A stretch of DNA of 43,734 nt from Verrucomicrobia bacterium UBA3761 (GTDB lineage Bacteria > Verrucomicrobiota > Kiritimatiellia > RFP12 > UBA1067). Positions within the stretch are counted from its first letter, which is position 1. Every line of letters starts with the position of its first letter. The stretch covers positions 26,987-70,720 of the forward strand of contig DFGB01000079.1 in NCBI GenBank assembly GCA_002371135.1, in the 5' to 3' direction. Position numbers and translations under genes: made by a program. Of this stretch, positions 1-9,160 are shown piece by piece. The notes below the pieces were generated by a model. The model had not been told where the DNA came from. It worked only from the letters and a program-made list of their open reading frames with translations, and did not search any database.

Positions 1-65
1 ACCGACAAAATCGATAATCTCTGCGTCTCTGCGTCTCTGCGATAAAAATCTATTGCATGGTAGTG
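1..65. repeat. Palindromic element copy A (right end only)
   Basis: This is the right-hand arm of the dispersed palindromic element seen in full at 3569-3775, 15097-15293 and 21171-21361. It carries tandem TCTCTGCG units followed by the terminal sequence ending TGCATGGTAGTG. Its reverse complement matches the left terminus of the other copies (CACTACCATGCAATAG) exactly. The rest of the copy lies outside the window. It ends 10 bp from the stop codon of the radical SAM gene. Confidence 0.85.
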
Positions 66-75
66 AAATGGCTTT

Positions 76-1353
76 TCAACCTTTCAACTTTTCAACTTTT
101 CTGTATATCCCCATCTTTTCGTAGACTTTCGTCGGGGTCCCGGTTTTCCAGCCGGCGACGAGTTTTTCGGTTGCGCTCCACGGCAGCGGCAGCGCGGAGA
201 AGTCCGCCGCGGCCGCGGCGATTTCTTTAGCATGCCTTTCGCATGTCCATTCTTCGCACGGGACGGGGAAGGCTTTGCGCATGCGTTCGTAGGCAGTCTC
301 GAATCCGTCTTTCTCCAGATTGCCGAACGAGATGTTCACGAATTCGCAGGGCTGGACTTCGCCGCCGGCGCCGACGTAGAAGCGGTCGATGCCGCCGCAG
401 CAGCAACCGAGCATTTCCGGCGACTCTTCGTACACCTGTGCCGTCAGAATCGTCGGGATGCGCGACTTGGCGGAATTGTAGTGCCGTTGCGCCTCGCACG
501 CGACGCGGACGGCTTCGGCATGGAGCGACCGGTCGAACGCCTTCCCCATCCACGCGCCGCAGGCTTTCGGGTGGATGAGTTGCACGTAGTCGCACCCGTG
601 CTCTGAGGCAAACGACATTATGCGGTCGATGCCGCCGTCGACTACTTCGCTGTCGGAGAGGACGGTGTTGAATCCTGTGAGCATCCCCGTCTCACGGCAG
701 TCGCGCAGAAATTCTAGCGCGCGCCGCCATGAACCCGCCACGCCCGTGAAGGCGTCGTGCGCGTCCCTGTCGATCGAATGGATCGACGACATCACGCCCG
801 TCGTCTTTAATTCGGCGAGGCGGCGGATTTTCTCCGGCGTCGCTGTGTAGCCGGTCGAGTTCACCCAGACTTCGAGGCCGGAGATTTCTGCTAGTACCGC
901 TTCGAGGCGATCGAATCTTATGAGCGGCTCGCCGCCTTCGACCGCCCACGCCACGATGCCGAAGTCGCGCATCTTGCGGACGTTCTCGATTAGGACGGGG
1001 AGCGGAAGTTCATGTGCTTCGTCCTTGCGCTGATAGCAGTGCGGACACTTGTAGGCGCATGCCTTTGAAATCGAAAGGACGACGCTCACCGGGCGCGGCG
1101 GACGCGCGGCGACTTTGTCTTCGAGCGCCGTGAAGAAGGCCTGGGAAGGATAGCGCGGCAGGTAGAAGTCGAGCTTGTATTCGCCGGAGGCGAGGCGCTT
1201 CAATTTATGACGGTAGAAGATGCGCGTCAGCCGCGAAGCTTTCACGAGCGCCGACGGATGCCGCCAATATCGCAATGCGCACTCAAGCGACATGCGGACG
1301 TAGAATGCGAGTTTCCGGAGGCCGGTGATGTTCTCACTCTTTTTCATCGTCAT
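76..1353 (-). CDS. Radical SAM protein with SPASM-like C-terminal cysteines
   Basis: A 425-residue radical SAM enzyme. The CX3CX2C [4Fe-4S] motif that binds S-adenosylmethionine is C99-x3-C103-x2-C106. A Gly-Gly-Glu-Pro motif follows about 37 residues later. A second Cys-rich region (C317-319, C336, C366, C371), with the pattern G-x-V-x-P-C followed by F-G-N, looks like a SPASM/twitch domain carrying auxiliary clusters. The N-terminal 60 residues are basic and amphipathic. The start overlaps the upstream UbiA gene by 20 bp, so translation is probably coupled; an alternative ATG lies at 1347. The gene is the last of a unit with a serine palmitoyltransferase-like enzyme and a prenyltransferase, which suggests a lipid or isoprenoid modification. 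The substrate cannot be read from sequence. The last residues (KLKG) and the stop codon are encoded by the AAGTTGAAAGGTTGA intergenic repeat. Confidence 0.88.
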   Translation of the reverse strand: MTMKKSENITGLRKLAFYVRMSLECALRYWRHPSALVKASRLTRIFYRHKLKRLASGEYKLDFYLPRYPSQAFFTALEDKVAARPPRPVSVVLSISKACAYKCPHCYQRKDEAHELPLPVLIENVRKMRDFGIVAWAVEGGEPLIRFDRLEAVLAEISGLEVWVNSTGYTATPEKIRRLAELKTTGVMSSIHSIDRDAHDAFTGVAGSWRRALEFLRDCRETGMLTGFNTVLSDSEVVDGGIDRIMSFASEHGCDYVQLIHPKACGAWMGKAFDRSLHAEAVRVACEAQRHYNSAKSRIPTILTAQVYEESPEMLGCCCGGIDRFYVGAGGEVQPCEFVNISFGNLEKDGFETAYERMRKAFPVPCEEWTCERHAKEIAAAAADFSALPLPWSATEKLVAGWKTGTPTKVYEKMGIYRKVEKLKG

Positions 1354-2254
1354 ACCAAAGGAACAGTAGTTGTATTGCCAAGAGAGAGGCGATTAGATAC
1401 GGCCATGTAATCCAGAAAAAGCGGAAATGCAGCAGGGTGACGCAGAGCTGGCAGTTGAGGCATGTGGCGCGATGGAAGCGCGAGTGCGAAACGGCAAGAT
1501 GGAATGCTACCGCCAACACGGCAACAAGCACGGCAAACACAAGAAAACGCACGTTCAGAATGGCAGTAAACCCCGCCAGTAAAACAGCTAGAAAAACCAT
1601 GGAATCAGAAAGCACCAACGCCACTGACGGATAGAGCGTCTGGAGCGTCCGCACACCCGCCGCACGGTCACCTTTCACATCCTTGTAATAACTGTTGTGG
1701 CACATGAGAAAATGAACGGGCAAGATCCAAGCCGCGACAAATCCGAACTCGTCCAGCGTCGGGCAGCGTTTCGCCATACCGGCAATCGCGAACAGCGCAC
1801 AGCACGAAATCGCAGAGGCGTAGACGAGGCAATTCAGCAAGGGAACGCGCTTGAGAAGCGAGTATGCGATATTCAGCGTCCCGCCCGCCGCGAGGAACGC
1901 GAGAGTCCACGGCGACATCGCAAAACCAGCGACCGCGATTGCGGCGAGCCCTGCTACAGAAACCGCAAACGCCGGAAGCGGTTTGAGCGCACCCGTCACC
2001 ATCGGACGGTGCGGCGCGTTGATCGCGTCCTCGTTCCTGTCGCACCAGTCGCTGAAAATCTGGTTGAAGCCCCAGGCGAAGAATCCCATCGCAATCAGCG
2101 CCGTAGCGCGTAGCGTCCACCCTACGGGCCGCCATGTTGCATCCGCGCGAAATCCGAACCAATGCCAGTAATAGAGCCCCGCCAGCACGGTCGTCGCGGT
2201 GACGAATCCGTAGTAGAGCCGCATCGAGCGCAGATAGTAGTAGAGGAACTTCAT
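1334..2254 (-). CDS. UbiA-family prenyltransferase
   Basis: A 306-residue polytopic membrane protein of the UbiA superfamily, which transfers a prenyl group from a prenyl diphosphate to an aromatic, sugar or glycerol acceptor. The first Asp-rich motif is SDWCDRNEDAIN at residues 68-79 (D69, D72, D76; the usual leading Asn is Ser) followed by APHRP. The second is KDVKGDRAAG (D192, D196). About eight hydrophobic segments surround them. An ATG 93 bp further upstream is in frame, but the family-like start is MKFLYYY at 2254, preceded by short CATTTGGC repeats and no clear Shine-Dalgarno. It lies between the serine palmitoyltransferase-like gene (96 bp upstream) and the radical SAM gene (20 bp overlap). 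The acceptor is unknown. No menaquinone or haem genes are adjacent, so a quinone role is not supported by context. Confidence 0.86.
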   Translation of the reverse strand: MKFLYYYLRSMRLYYGFVTATTVLAGLYYWHWFGFRADATWRPVGWTLRATALIAMGFFAWGFNQIFSDWCDRNEDAINAPHRPMVTGALKPLPAFAVSVAGLAAIAVAGFAMSPWTLAFLAAGGTLNIAYSLLKRVPLLNCLVYASAISCCALFAIAGMAKRCPTLDEFGFVAAWILPVHFLMCHNSYYKDVKGDRAAGVRTLQTLYPSVALVLSDSMVFLAVLLAGFTAILNVRFLVFAVLVAVLAVAFHLAVSHSRFHRATCLNCQLCVTLLHFRFFWITWPYLIASLLAIQLLFLWYDDEKE

Positions 2255-2350
2255 TTGGCATTTGGCAGTTGGTGATTTCAGGAGCCAATAGCCACGAACG
2301 TGGAAGAGCGATTTGAGAGAGTGAACTTGTCGCACTGGGAGAGCCAACTG

Positions 2351-3538
2351 CTAACCAAGTTGCAATGCTTCTGCGATGATGTCCGCCGCTTCGTCGACAA
2401 GTTCGCGCGTGTGGGTGGCCATGAAGCTCGTGCGCAGAAGGGCGCATCCCTCCGGGACGCCCGGCGGCACGAACGGATTGACGAAAACTCCCGCGTCGTA
2501 TATTTTCTTTGCGGCGAGGCATGTCTCGAACGTCCCGCCGACGGGGATCGGTATTATCGGCGTGGAAGTCGCGCGGGCCGTCGCGGCCATGGGGATGCCG
2601 CGCTTTGCGAACGCCTCTCTCGCGTAGAGCGAAATATCGCGCAGGCGTTCGACGAGTCCGGGATGCGCTTTGATGTGGCGCAGCGCGGCGAGGGCGGCGG
2701 CCGCGCTTGCGGGCGGTATCGCGGCGGAGAAGACGAACGGCGCCGACGAGTGGCGCAGGTAGTCGATCACTTCGCGCCGTCCTGCGACGAAGCCTCCCAG
2801 CGAGGCGAGAGATTTGGAGAATGTGCCCATCACGAGGTCGACCTCGCTCTCCAGAGCGAAGTGCGACGCGGTGCCGCGGCCGCCTGCGCCGGCGACGCCG
2901 AGGCCGTGCGCGTCGTCCACCATCACCGCGGCGCCGTGTTCTTTCGCCAGTCTGCATATGGACGGTAGATCGGCAAAATCGCCGCCGACAGAAAATACGC
3001 CGTCGACGACGATGAGCGTCCCGGCTCCGGCGGGAATTCTTTCGAGGCGCTTCTCCAGGCTCTCCATGTCGTTGTGCCTGTAGCGCAGCAGTCTGCCGCG
3101 ACTCGTCTGCGCCGCGCAATATATGCTTGCGTGATCCTCGACGTCGCAGACTATAAAATCGCTCCGTCCGGCGAGCGCGCTTATCGCGCCGAGGTTCGTC
3201 TGGAATCCCGTCCCGAACGCGATTGCGTCCTCCTTGCCGGTGAACCCGGCGAGTTCGCGCTCGAGTTTAAGGTGCAGATCGAGCGTGCCGTTGACAAAGC
3301 GCGATCCGGAACAGCCCGTCCCGTATTTTTCGATTGCCTTGATCGCCGCTTCCACGATCTCGGGATTGTTCGCAAGGCCGAGGTAGTTGTTCGAGCCGAG
3401 CATGATGCGGCGGTGGCCTTCCATGACGACAACCGCGTCCTGCGGCGATTCCAGCCGGTGGAAGTACGGATATACCCCCGCCTGCCGGGCTTGCTCCGCC
3501 CGCCTGTCGGCAAGACATTTCTCGAACAAGCGTTTCAT
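2351..3538 (-). CDS. Serine palmitoyltransferase-like alpha-oxoamine synthase
   Basis: A 395-residue PLP-dependent alpha-oxoamine synthase (fold type I), which condenses an amino acid with an acyl-CoA with loss of CO2. Visible motifs are GTGCSGSRF-x-NGTLDLH (residues 73-89), D-H136 for PLP stacking, DDAHG (208-212) and the PLP lysine in GTFSKSLASLGGF (K242). From memory, the SKS-LASLGGF lysine loop is typical of serine palmitoyltransferases; 2-amino-3-ketobutyrate ligase and BioF usually have a G-K loop. That favours sphingoid-base synthesis (serine + palmitoyl-CoA). BioF cannot be excluded, but no biotin genes are nearby. The start at 3538 was chosen by family length; the open frame extends to 3643 into a palindromic element. 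Only ATTTTCG repeats, and no Shine-Dalgarno, precede the ATG. It heads the minus-strand unit with UbiA and the radical SAM gene. Confidence 0.82.
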   Translation of the reverse strand: MKRLFEKCLADRRAEQARQAGVYPYFHRLESPQDAVVVMEGHRRIMLGSNNYLGLANNPEIVEAAIKAIEKYGTGCSGSRFVNGTLDLHLKLERELAGFTGKEDAIAFGTGFQTNLGAISALAGRSDFIVCDVEDHASIYCAAQTSRGRLLRYRHNDMESLEKRLERIPAGAGTLIVVDGVFSVGGDFADLPSICRLAKEHGAAVMVDDAHGLGVAGAGGRGTASHFALESEVDLVMGTFSKSLASLGGFVAGRREVIDYLRHSSAPFVFSAAIPPASAAAALAALRHIKAHPGLVERLRDISLYAREAFAKRGIPMAATARATSTPIIPIPVGGTFETCLAAKKIYDAGVFVNPFVPPGVPEGCALLRTSFMATHTRELVDEAADIIAEALQLG

Positions 3539-3568
3539 GAAGAATTTTTCGATTTGCGATTTTCGATT

Positions 3569-3775
3569 CACTACCATGCAATAGGTTTTTATCGCAGAGA
3601 CTTGAGAGACGCAGAGTTTCCAAGGGTTTTTCGCATTTTTCATGAGACGTCAAATCAACACACTCTTTAGCCAAAATGAAAGAACTATGCGCTGTGCATA
3701 TGAAATAACACCAACAAAATCCATAATCTCTGCGTCTCTCAAGTCTCTGCGATAAAAATCTATTGTATGCTATTG
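3569..3775. repeat. Palindromic MITE-like element copy B (207 bp)
   Basis: The ends are inverted repeats: left CACTACCATGCAATAG, right CTATTGTATGCTATTG. Each is followed inward by GCAGAGA-type units. The left arm ATCGCAGAGACTTGAGAG continues into ACGCAGAG and is matched perfectly by the right arm. The 110-115 bp centre is identical to copy C at 15097-15293. No transposase lies nearby and no clear target-site duplication is visible. The element sits directly upstream of the serine palmitoyltransferase-like gene, so transcription of that unit must start inside or beyond it. Confidence 0.9.
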
Positions 3776-3876
3776 TTTCGATTTTCGATTTGCGATTTTC
3801 CTCTCTTGTCTCTCGAAGTTCCCCATGCTAAAAAGGGATGCTTGAAATCAATAGCAAGAGTATTATATCATATAAT

Positions 3877-4056
3877 GAGGGAAGAGGGAAGGGGGAAGAG
3901 GGAAGAGGCGGGAGGGCCGCGCTTCGGCGCGGCCGGGGCTAGCGGCCTTGGAACATCTGGATTTTCCAGGAAAACCAGACAATCGGCCGCACTGAAGTCG
4001 AGGCCTCTTCCCTCTTCCCTCTTCCCTCTTCCCTGTTCCCTGTTCCCTCTTCCCCC
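3877..4056. repeat. Inverted arrays of 7-bp units (GGGAAGA / TCTTCCC)
   Basis: The left arm (3877-3910) is GGGAAGA heptads. The right arm (about 4004-4056) is the reverse complement, CTTCCCT repeated about seven times. Between them lies a GC hairpin (CCGCGC-TTCG-GCGCGG near 3917-3932). Together with the palindromic element this fills the 634-bp gap between the two divergent genes. The array ends where the -35 box of the next promoter begins. Confidence 0.85.
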
Positions 4057-4057
4057 C

Positions 4058-4086
4058 TTGACACTTTCACGATTTATTGGTATGAT
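4058..4086 (+). promoter_or_regulatory. Sigma-70-type promoter of the giant exported protein
   Basis: TTGACA (4058-4063), 17-bp spacer, TATGAT (4081-4086). It lies 86 bp upstream of the ATG at 4173, which has AGGAGG at 4161-4166. Confidence 0.8.
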
Positions 4087-4172
4087 ATGCGGTGAACACT
4101 GGAAAAGGTTGTGTGGCGGTGCTCTCACTTCCTGCTTTCTTTCTCTCCAATCCCCAATACAGGAGGAAAACG

Positions 4173-7100
4173 ATGAAACACTTAACTAAAGCAAGACGCC
4201 TGATGCGCTTAGTCGCGCTTGCCGGCGCGATGGCCCTGGGCCTTTCCGCCTGGGCCGGATTCGACAAGACGAATCCAGTCACCGGAGTCGACGACACATA
4301 CGACTACAAGTATGTGGGTTCTGGTTCATGGACTGTCAAGGACTGGCAGGATTCATCGGGTCCCGACGGCAACCCGTCTGCGGTGCCGCAGGCGTCCGGC
4401 TCGAATCTTTGGGCCCCGCTTCTCATCGACGGGAAATACTCCGTAGAGGCGCCGGCGCATGTCGAGGGATGGTCGTTTCGCATCGGCCTTTTTGGCGGCG
4501 CGACCTTGACCGTTCCATATATCAGGTATTGGAACGGCACTGCTTTCGCCGTCGTGGATGAAGGGTCGAAGTTGACTATCAAGTCCATCAATACGGATGA
4601 CAACTGGAATGCGACCGTCAACTACTATGTCGCGGCGCAAGGCGGCATCACTTATGAATGCGCATTCAATCCGACGACGACCGCCGCCGCAATATACAAC
4701 TACAATCTCAAAGGCTCGGGCAGCGTAGTCTACGAGCAAGCCGTCACGTCCGGGTCTCATGTCATCAAGACTGCCGACGTCACGCTGACCGGCACTTCGC
4801 AGGTCGCTCACAAGACGCTCGTTTCGTTCGACTCGACGAGCACCGCCACCTTCACCGCCGACGCGGCCGTCAAGGTCTACGGTCCCGACGGCTCGACGCT
4901 CGCGACGACCAAGTACCCCATCACGGTCAACACGACCGGCGAGACAACGCTCACCACGGCCAACGCGGTCGGTACGGTCGAACTCGTCCAGACCACGACC
5001 GGCATCGACCTCTACTACGTCGACGGCGATGCGCAGTCCGTCCCGGTGAAGACATATCTGCCTTCCATCAGCGTGAACTTCACGAGCGGTACGGCGCTTT
5101 CGTATCGCGGCGACGTCGGCGTAGGCGATTATGCCGTCCCTGGCACGTCATGGAACAACCTCATCGGCAACAACGGCACGCTCTCGTCCGTGACGCAGGT
5201 AGATTCCTCCGGCGAGGCGAATAGCGTCGCTGGCGTGGAAGTCGCAATTTCGGGGACGCGAGGGTATTATTACAACAACGGCGTCAGTGCTGCAAGCGAC
5301 TTGCGCCAAGGCTATATCGACGACAACGCCGCCAATGCTTCTCCGCAGTTCGTCGTCTCCGGCATCCCATACTACAGCTACAAAACAATTCTCTACTTCT
5401 CCAGCGACAATAATGATACGAAATTCGGCTACGTGACCGTCAACGGCGCCAACTACAAGGGCGATCTCGAAAATACGGCAACGGTTGCCGCAGAAGCCGG
5501 CGACATCTGGGGCGCCGCAAGTCTCTCGGCGTATACCGAGGGCGGCAACTACCTCGTCATCCCCACGCAGGTGAACAAGGATGGAACGCTCACGGTTGTC
5601 AGCCATCGCTTGACAGGATGCCGTGCAGGCCTTGCCGCAGTGCAGATCATCGAAGTCAAGAAACAGGCGGGCGAAGGCGAACTCGTCATCGACCTCAAAG
5701 GCGACACGACATACACGGTAGGCGAAGACGCTGACTACACGACCGTCTACGTCACCGGCACTGGCACGCTCACGCTGGACGGAGAGGGCGCCATCACGGC
5801 GCAAACCCTCAACGTCGGGCCCGTCGCCACAGTCAACATGACCGGCTCCGCTCTCGCCGCAACCGCTGTAACCGGCAACGGCACGGTCGTCTACAATGGC
5901 GAACAACCCTCCACCGCCCTCGGCTTCGACGACTCCGCGAGCTGGTTCGGCACCGTTTGGGTCAAGAACGTTGGTGACGCTTCAAGAGGTGAAGCTACAG
6001 GCTCAAAAGTCACTACTCGTCTTGGTAGCGATACAACGGACGCTACAAGCAACGAATTGAACAAGTGGGGCAATGCCAACTCCTTCGTCAAGTTCACGAA
6101 TGTCCGCGCTTTCATGGCCAAAGCCGATGTTCCCTGGACGCTCGTCCTCGAAGACGATGACACGAACTACGCCTGGTACAACAACGAGGGCTGGACGGCT
6201 CGCTCTATCACAATTGCCGGGCTGAAGGGCGACGGCACATTTTGGGACATCAACGACGGCGGCTGCCGCCCGTACCTGAACTTTGGCGACGCCTCGCAGT
6301 TCACGGGCACCATCAAGGCGCTGGGCAAGCAAGTGTTCCTCAATGACACAACCAATACTGGTGATGCGACGTCTGGTCTCGCCGGGCGCATTACAGTTCC
6401 CGCAAACCAGACGCTGACCGTCGCATCTGGCAAGACATGGCACACCCGTAACGGCCTTGTGGTCAATGGAACGCTCAATGTCAATGGAACGTTGGCGAGC
6501 GACAGCATTACCGCCGCTGTTTCCGGTTCCGGCACGGTGGTGTTCACCGGTTCTGCTCCCTCGCCCACCGGTGACGCTTGGTGGAAGAACTCCGCCTGGG
6601 CTGGCACGGTCGAAATCAATGGATACACCAGCCTTGCCGGCAATGAGTTCAACAATTACGGCAACGCCGGTTCGACTTTGAGACTGCGGAACTGCAGAGG
6701 CTGGCTCAAGGCCAACTACACCTGCGTTCCTGCTTTGGAAATCGAGGGGGTGTTCACTTGGAACGACGGTTCGTCCGGTCTGGGCAATACCTTCAAGGTG
6801 GGTACTCTCAAGGGAAGCGGCACGATCTCGATTCCCACTGGCGGCGCGGGAACTGCCGTCTGGCAGATTACTGGCGATTGGTCTGGCTTCACTGGCGCCG
6901 TCGTCGGCAACAATACCGACGGAAAGCGGGTGCTCGTGTTTGGTTCGACGCTCCCGTCTACCGTCGAGGCCGGCGAGATTTACGTCTCCCAAGGCGCTAC
7001 GCTCAATCTCGGCAACGCCTCCGCTGCGTGGTGGACGCTCGGCAAGGGCTTCGTCGTCGATGGCACGGTTGTCGCGCCCAATCGCGACAAGTGGGGCGGC

Positions 7101-9155
7101 GGCACGGCCATGACCCTTGGAGACACTGGCGTTCTCGAATTGACGAGTTCGGGCAACACGGAAGATTACAAGAACTATTCCGGCGTCACCGGCACCGGTA
7201 CGATAAAGTATTCCTCGACGGCTGGATGGCGCCTCTTCCCGGATACGAGCGCGAAGATGCCCGCTACGACGCTCACGATCCAGACGGAACTTGTCGACTC
7301 GCTCATCATCGCCTGCACCAATGAAACGGTCATTGGCAATCTGGCGGGCTCGAAAAACATTCGTTCCGACTGGGCGGACAACGGCGAAAACGGCAGAACG
7401 CTTACCGTCACCCAGTCGAAGAATACCGAGTGGCAGGGTAAATTCGTCTCGAACCGCATAACGCAATTCAATGTCAATCCAGGCGCGTCGGCGACGGGAA
7501 CGCTCACACTCTCCGGCGCTCAAACGTTCACCATACCCGCATCCATTTCCGGCTCTGTCAACTTGACCGGCACATGGGTGGGCGACACGACGGTTTCCGG
7601 CGTGTTCGGCGGCACGGGCACTCTCACGGGCGGCCTGACGTTCGCCGAGGGCGCGACGTTCAAAGTGTTCGCGACGGACGGCAATGCGGCCACAGATACC
7701 GACGGCCTCGCTGTCTCCGGCGCCATCGCGTATCCCGAGACGGGCGCGGTGACGGTCGCACTCGATGCAATCCCGCTTGTCGATACCGTCCTCCTCTCGG
7801 CCACCGGCCTTGATGAGGAGAAGTTCGAACTCGCCACCGGAACGGCCGGCTCGCTCAAAGTCGAGAACGACACTCTCGTCTACGCCACGCCGTTCGTCAC
7901 AGTGACAATTCCCGAGGTAGACAACGCGACCGCGACCGTCACCGTCTCCGGCGAGACGCTCTCCCCGATTACCGCCGGCGGCAACCTCTACGCCGTCACG
8001 CAAGGCGCGACAGTCACGGTGACGTATGCGCCGGTCGATGGTTATGCCATCAGCGGCACGACCGTGTATACGCTCGATACTTCCACCGCGACGACATTTG
8101 AGATCATCGACACCGCCACTGTGAAATACGTCGCGCAGATCAGGACGGGCGCGACGAGCTACGAATACCACACCACGCTTGCCGCCGCCCTCGCCAGCGA
8201 GAACGTCGCTTACGGCATCACGTTGCTTGACGATATTTCCGAAGCAAGCATTACGGTGTCTTCTACTGCCATGATTTTAGGTTCGTATACGATCAATTCC
8301 GCTGTCACAGTTGCGAACGGAGGTCTGCTGGCGCTGTATGGTCCAACTCTTGCAGGCACTCTGACAATCGCAAATGGTGGAACTTACATGACCGGCGGTG
8401 GCAATTTGGGTAGCCTCGTAGCCGAAGATGGCGCAACCATCACACTGATGACGCTTAGCGAGACGACTGCTCCGCTCGCCATCGCCAGGCTGACCGTCAA
8501 TGGCACGCTCACGGTGAACACGACATATAGCGCGGCCGTCGAAGATACGACCTACAAGGCTATCAGCTACGCGACGGCCGCTGCCGTCTTCGCTCAGGGG
8601 GCGACGATTGCGGGCGCGGGCGACTGGGAGGTTTCGACGGAAACCGACGGCGACAACACCATCATCTGCCTGACGCAACCCATCGAAGGCATCGACCCGA
8701 CTGTCGAAGGCTCCACGCAGACCGTGACGCCGACGGCTGAGGAGATTGCGGCGGCGGGCGGCGCCGAAGAAGCGGCGATCGCGCTCGCGGCGGTGACGGT
8801 CCCGGCGGCGGCGAGTGGTTATGTCGACGCGGCGGCGTACAAGGGCTACTTCAAGTTCGCCGCGAAGGCTGGCGAGAGTGGCGCCTACACTGTCTCCATC
8901 GCCGGATTCGCCGATGCCGTGAAGGCCGACGTCGAAAGCTCGGTGCTGGCGCAGGTCCTCGCAGCCGAGGCGTCTGCGAAGGAAGTCACGGTCGCGGTGA
9001 AGCCCGGCCTATGCTACGGCTTCGCAGTCGGCTCCACTTTGGGCGCCGTGAGCGCCGAACCCGCGACGACGCTTGCGACGGGCACGACCGCCACGGTGCA
9101 GAAGCCCGCAGGCGACACAGGCTTCGTCAAGGTGCGCATCACGACGAAAGAATGA
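4173..9155 (+). CDS. Giant exported beta-repeat protein (1660 aa)
   Basis: A 1660-residue exported protein. The start at 4173 is fixed by AGGAGG seven bases upstream and by a signal peptide (basic MKHLTKARRLMR, hydrophobic core, cleavage after AWA near residue 29). The mature part is Thr/Gly/Ala/Asn-rich, with many short G-T-L-T-V strands typical of beta-helical or autotransporter-like passenger proteins. A unit of about 200 residues is repeated: about 570-740 and 770-940 share W-x-GTV, NE-x-N-x-(W/Y)GNA and LKG-GT, with a weaker third unit. The C-terminus (about 1500-1660) is Ala-rich and ends in a compact segment with C-YGFAVGSTLGAV and GFVKVRITTKE. No autotransporter barrel or LPXTG signal is visible. 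I take it as a surface or matrix protein of unknown ligand. It has its own promoter and no operon partner. Confidence 0.8.
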   Translation: MKHLTKARRLMRLVALAGAMALGLSAWAGFDKTNPVTGVDDTYDYKYVGSGSWTVKDWQDSSGPDGNPSAVPQASGSNLWAPLLIDGKYSVEAPAHVEGWSFRIGLFGGATLTVPYIRYWNGTAFAVVDEGSKLTIKSINTDDNWNATVNYYVAAQGGITYECAFNPTTTAAAIYNYNLKGSGSVVYEQAVTSGSHVIKTADVTLTGTSQVAHKTLVSFDSTSTATFTADAAVKVYGPDGSTLATTKYPITVNTTGETTLTTANAVGTVELVQTTTGIDLYYVDGDAQSVPVKTYLPSISVNFTSGTALSYRGDVGVGDYAVPGTSWNNLIGNNGTLSSVTQVDSSGEANSVAGVEVAISGTRGYYYNNGVSAASDLRQGYIDDNAANASPQFVVSGIPYYSYKTILYFSSDNNDTKFGYVTVNGANYKGDLENTATVAAEAGDIWGAASLSAYTEGGNYLVIPTQVNKDGTLTVVSHRLTGCRAGLAAVQIIEVKKQAGEGELVIDLKGDTTYTVGEDADYTTVYVTGTGTLTLDGEGAITAQTLNVGPVATVNMTGSALAATAVTGNGTVVYNGEQPSTALGFDDSASWFGTVWVKNVGDASRGEATGSKVTTRLGSDTTDATSNELNKWGNANSFVKFTNVRAFMAKADVPWTLVLEDDDTNYAWYNNEGWTARSITIAGLKGDGTFWDINDGGCRPYLNFGDASQFTGTIKALGKQVFLNDTTNTGDATSGLAGRITVPANQTLTVASGKTWHTRNGLVVNGTLNVNGTLASDSITAAVSGSGTVVFTGSAPSPTGDAWWKNSAWAGTVEINGYTSLAGNEFNNYGNAGSTLRLRNCRGWLKANYTCVPALEIEGVFTWNDGSSGLGNTFKVGTLKGSGTISIPTGGAGTAVWQITGDWSGFTGAVVGNNTDGKRVLVFGSTLPSTVEAGEIYVSQGATLNLGNASAAWWTLGKGFVVDGTVVAPNRDKWGGGTAMTLGDTGVLELTSSGNTEDYKNYSGVTGTGTIKYSSTAGWRLFPDTSAKMPATTLTIQTELVDSLIIACTNETVIGNLAGSKNIRSDWADNGENGRTLTVTQSKNTEWQGKFVSNRITQFNVNPGASATGTLTLSGAQTFTIPASISGSVNLTGTWVGDTTVSGVFGGTGTLTGGLTFAEGATFKVFATDGNAATDTDGLAVSGAIAYPETGAVTVALDAIPLVDTVLLSATGLDEEKFELATGTAGSLKVENDTLVYATPFVTVTIPEVDNATATVTVSGETLSPITAGGNLYAVTQGATVTVTYAPVDGYAISGTTVYTLDTSTATTFEIIDTATVKYVAQIRTGATSYEYHTTLAAALASENVAYGITLLDDISEASITVSSTAMILGSYTINSAVTVANGGLLALYGPTLAGTLTIANGGTYMTGGGNLGSLVAEDGATITLMTLSETTAPLAIARLTVNGTLTVNTTYSAAVEDTTYKAISYATAAAVFAQGATIAGAGDWEVSTETDGDNTIICLTQPIEGIDPTVEGSTQTVTPTAEEIAAAGGAEEAAIALAAVTVPAAASGYVDAAAYKGYFKFAAKAGESGAYTVSIAGFADAVKADVESSVLAQVLAAEASAKEVTVAVKPGLCYGFAVGSTLGAVSAEPATTLATGTTATVQKPAGDTGFVKVRITTKE

Positions 9156-9160
9156 GAAAT

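Noticed and set aside
3539..3643. Upstream start for the serine palmitoyltransferase-like gene
   Set aside because: The extension reads into the palindromic element and is not part of the family's usual N-terminus.
3569..3775. Insertion sequence with its own transposase
   Set aside because: The element is only about 200 bp, with no coding frame and no clear target-site duplication. It is at most a MITE-like, non-autonomous unit.
3842..3876. Additional promoter (TTGAAA plus TATAAT-like boxes)
   Set aside because: Spacings of 13, 16, 18 or 23 bp are ambiguous and no gene follows before the good promoter at 4058.
5000..8200. Long reverse-strand open frames under the giant exported protein and other GC-rich genes
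   Set aside because: They are third-position GC shadows: Arg/Gly/Ala-rich low-complexity translations with no start signal or family motif, opposite a gene with promoter, ribosome-binding site and signal peptide.
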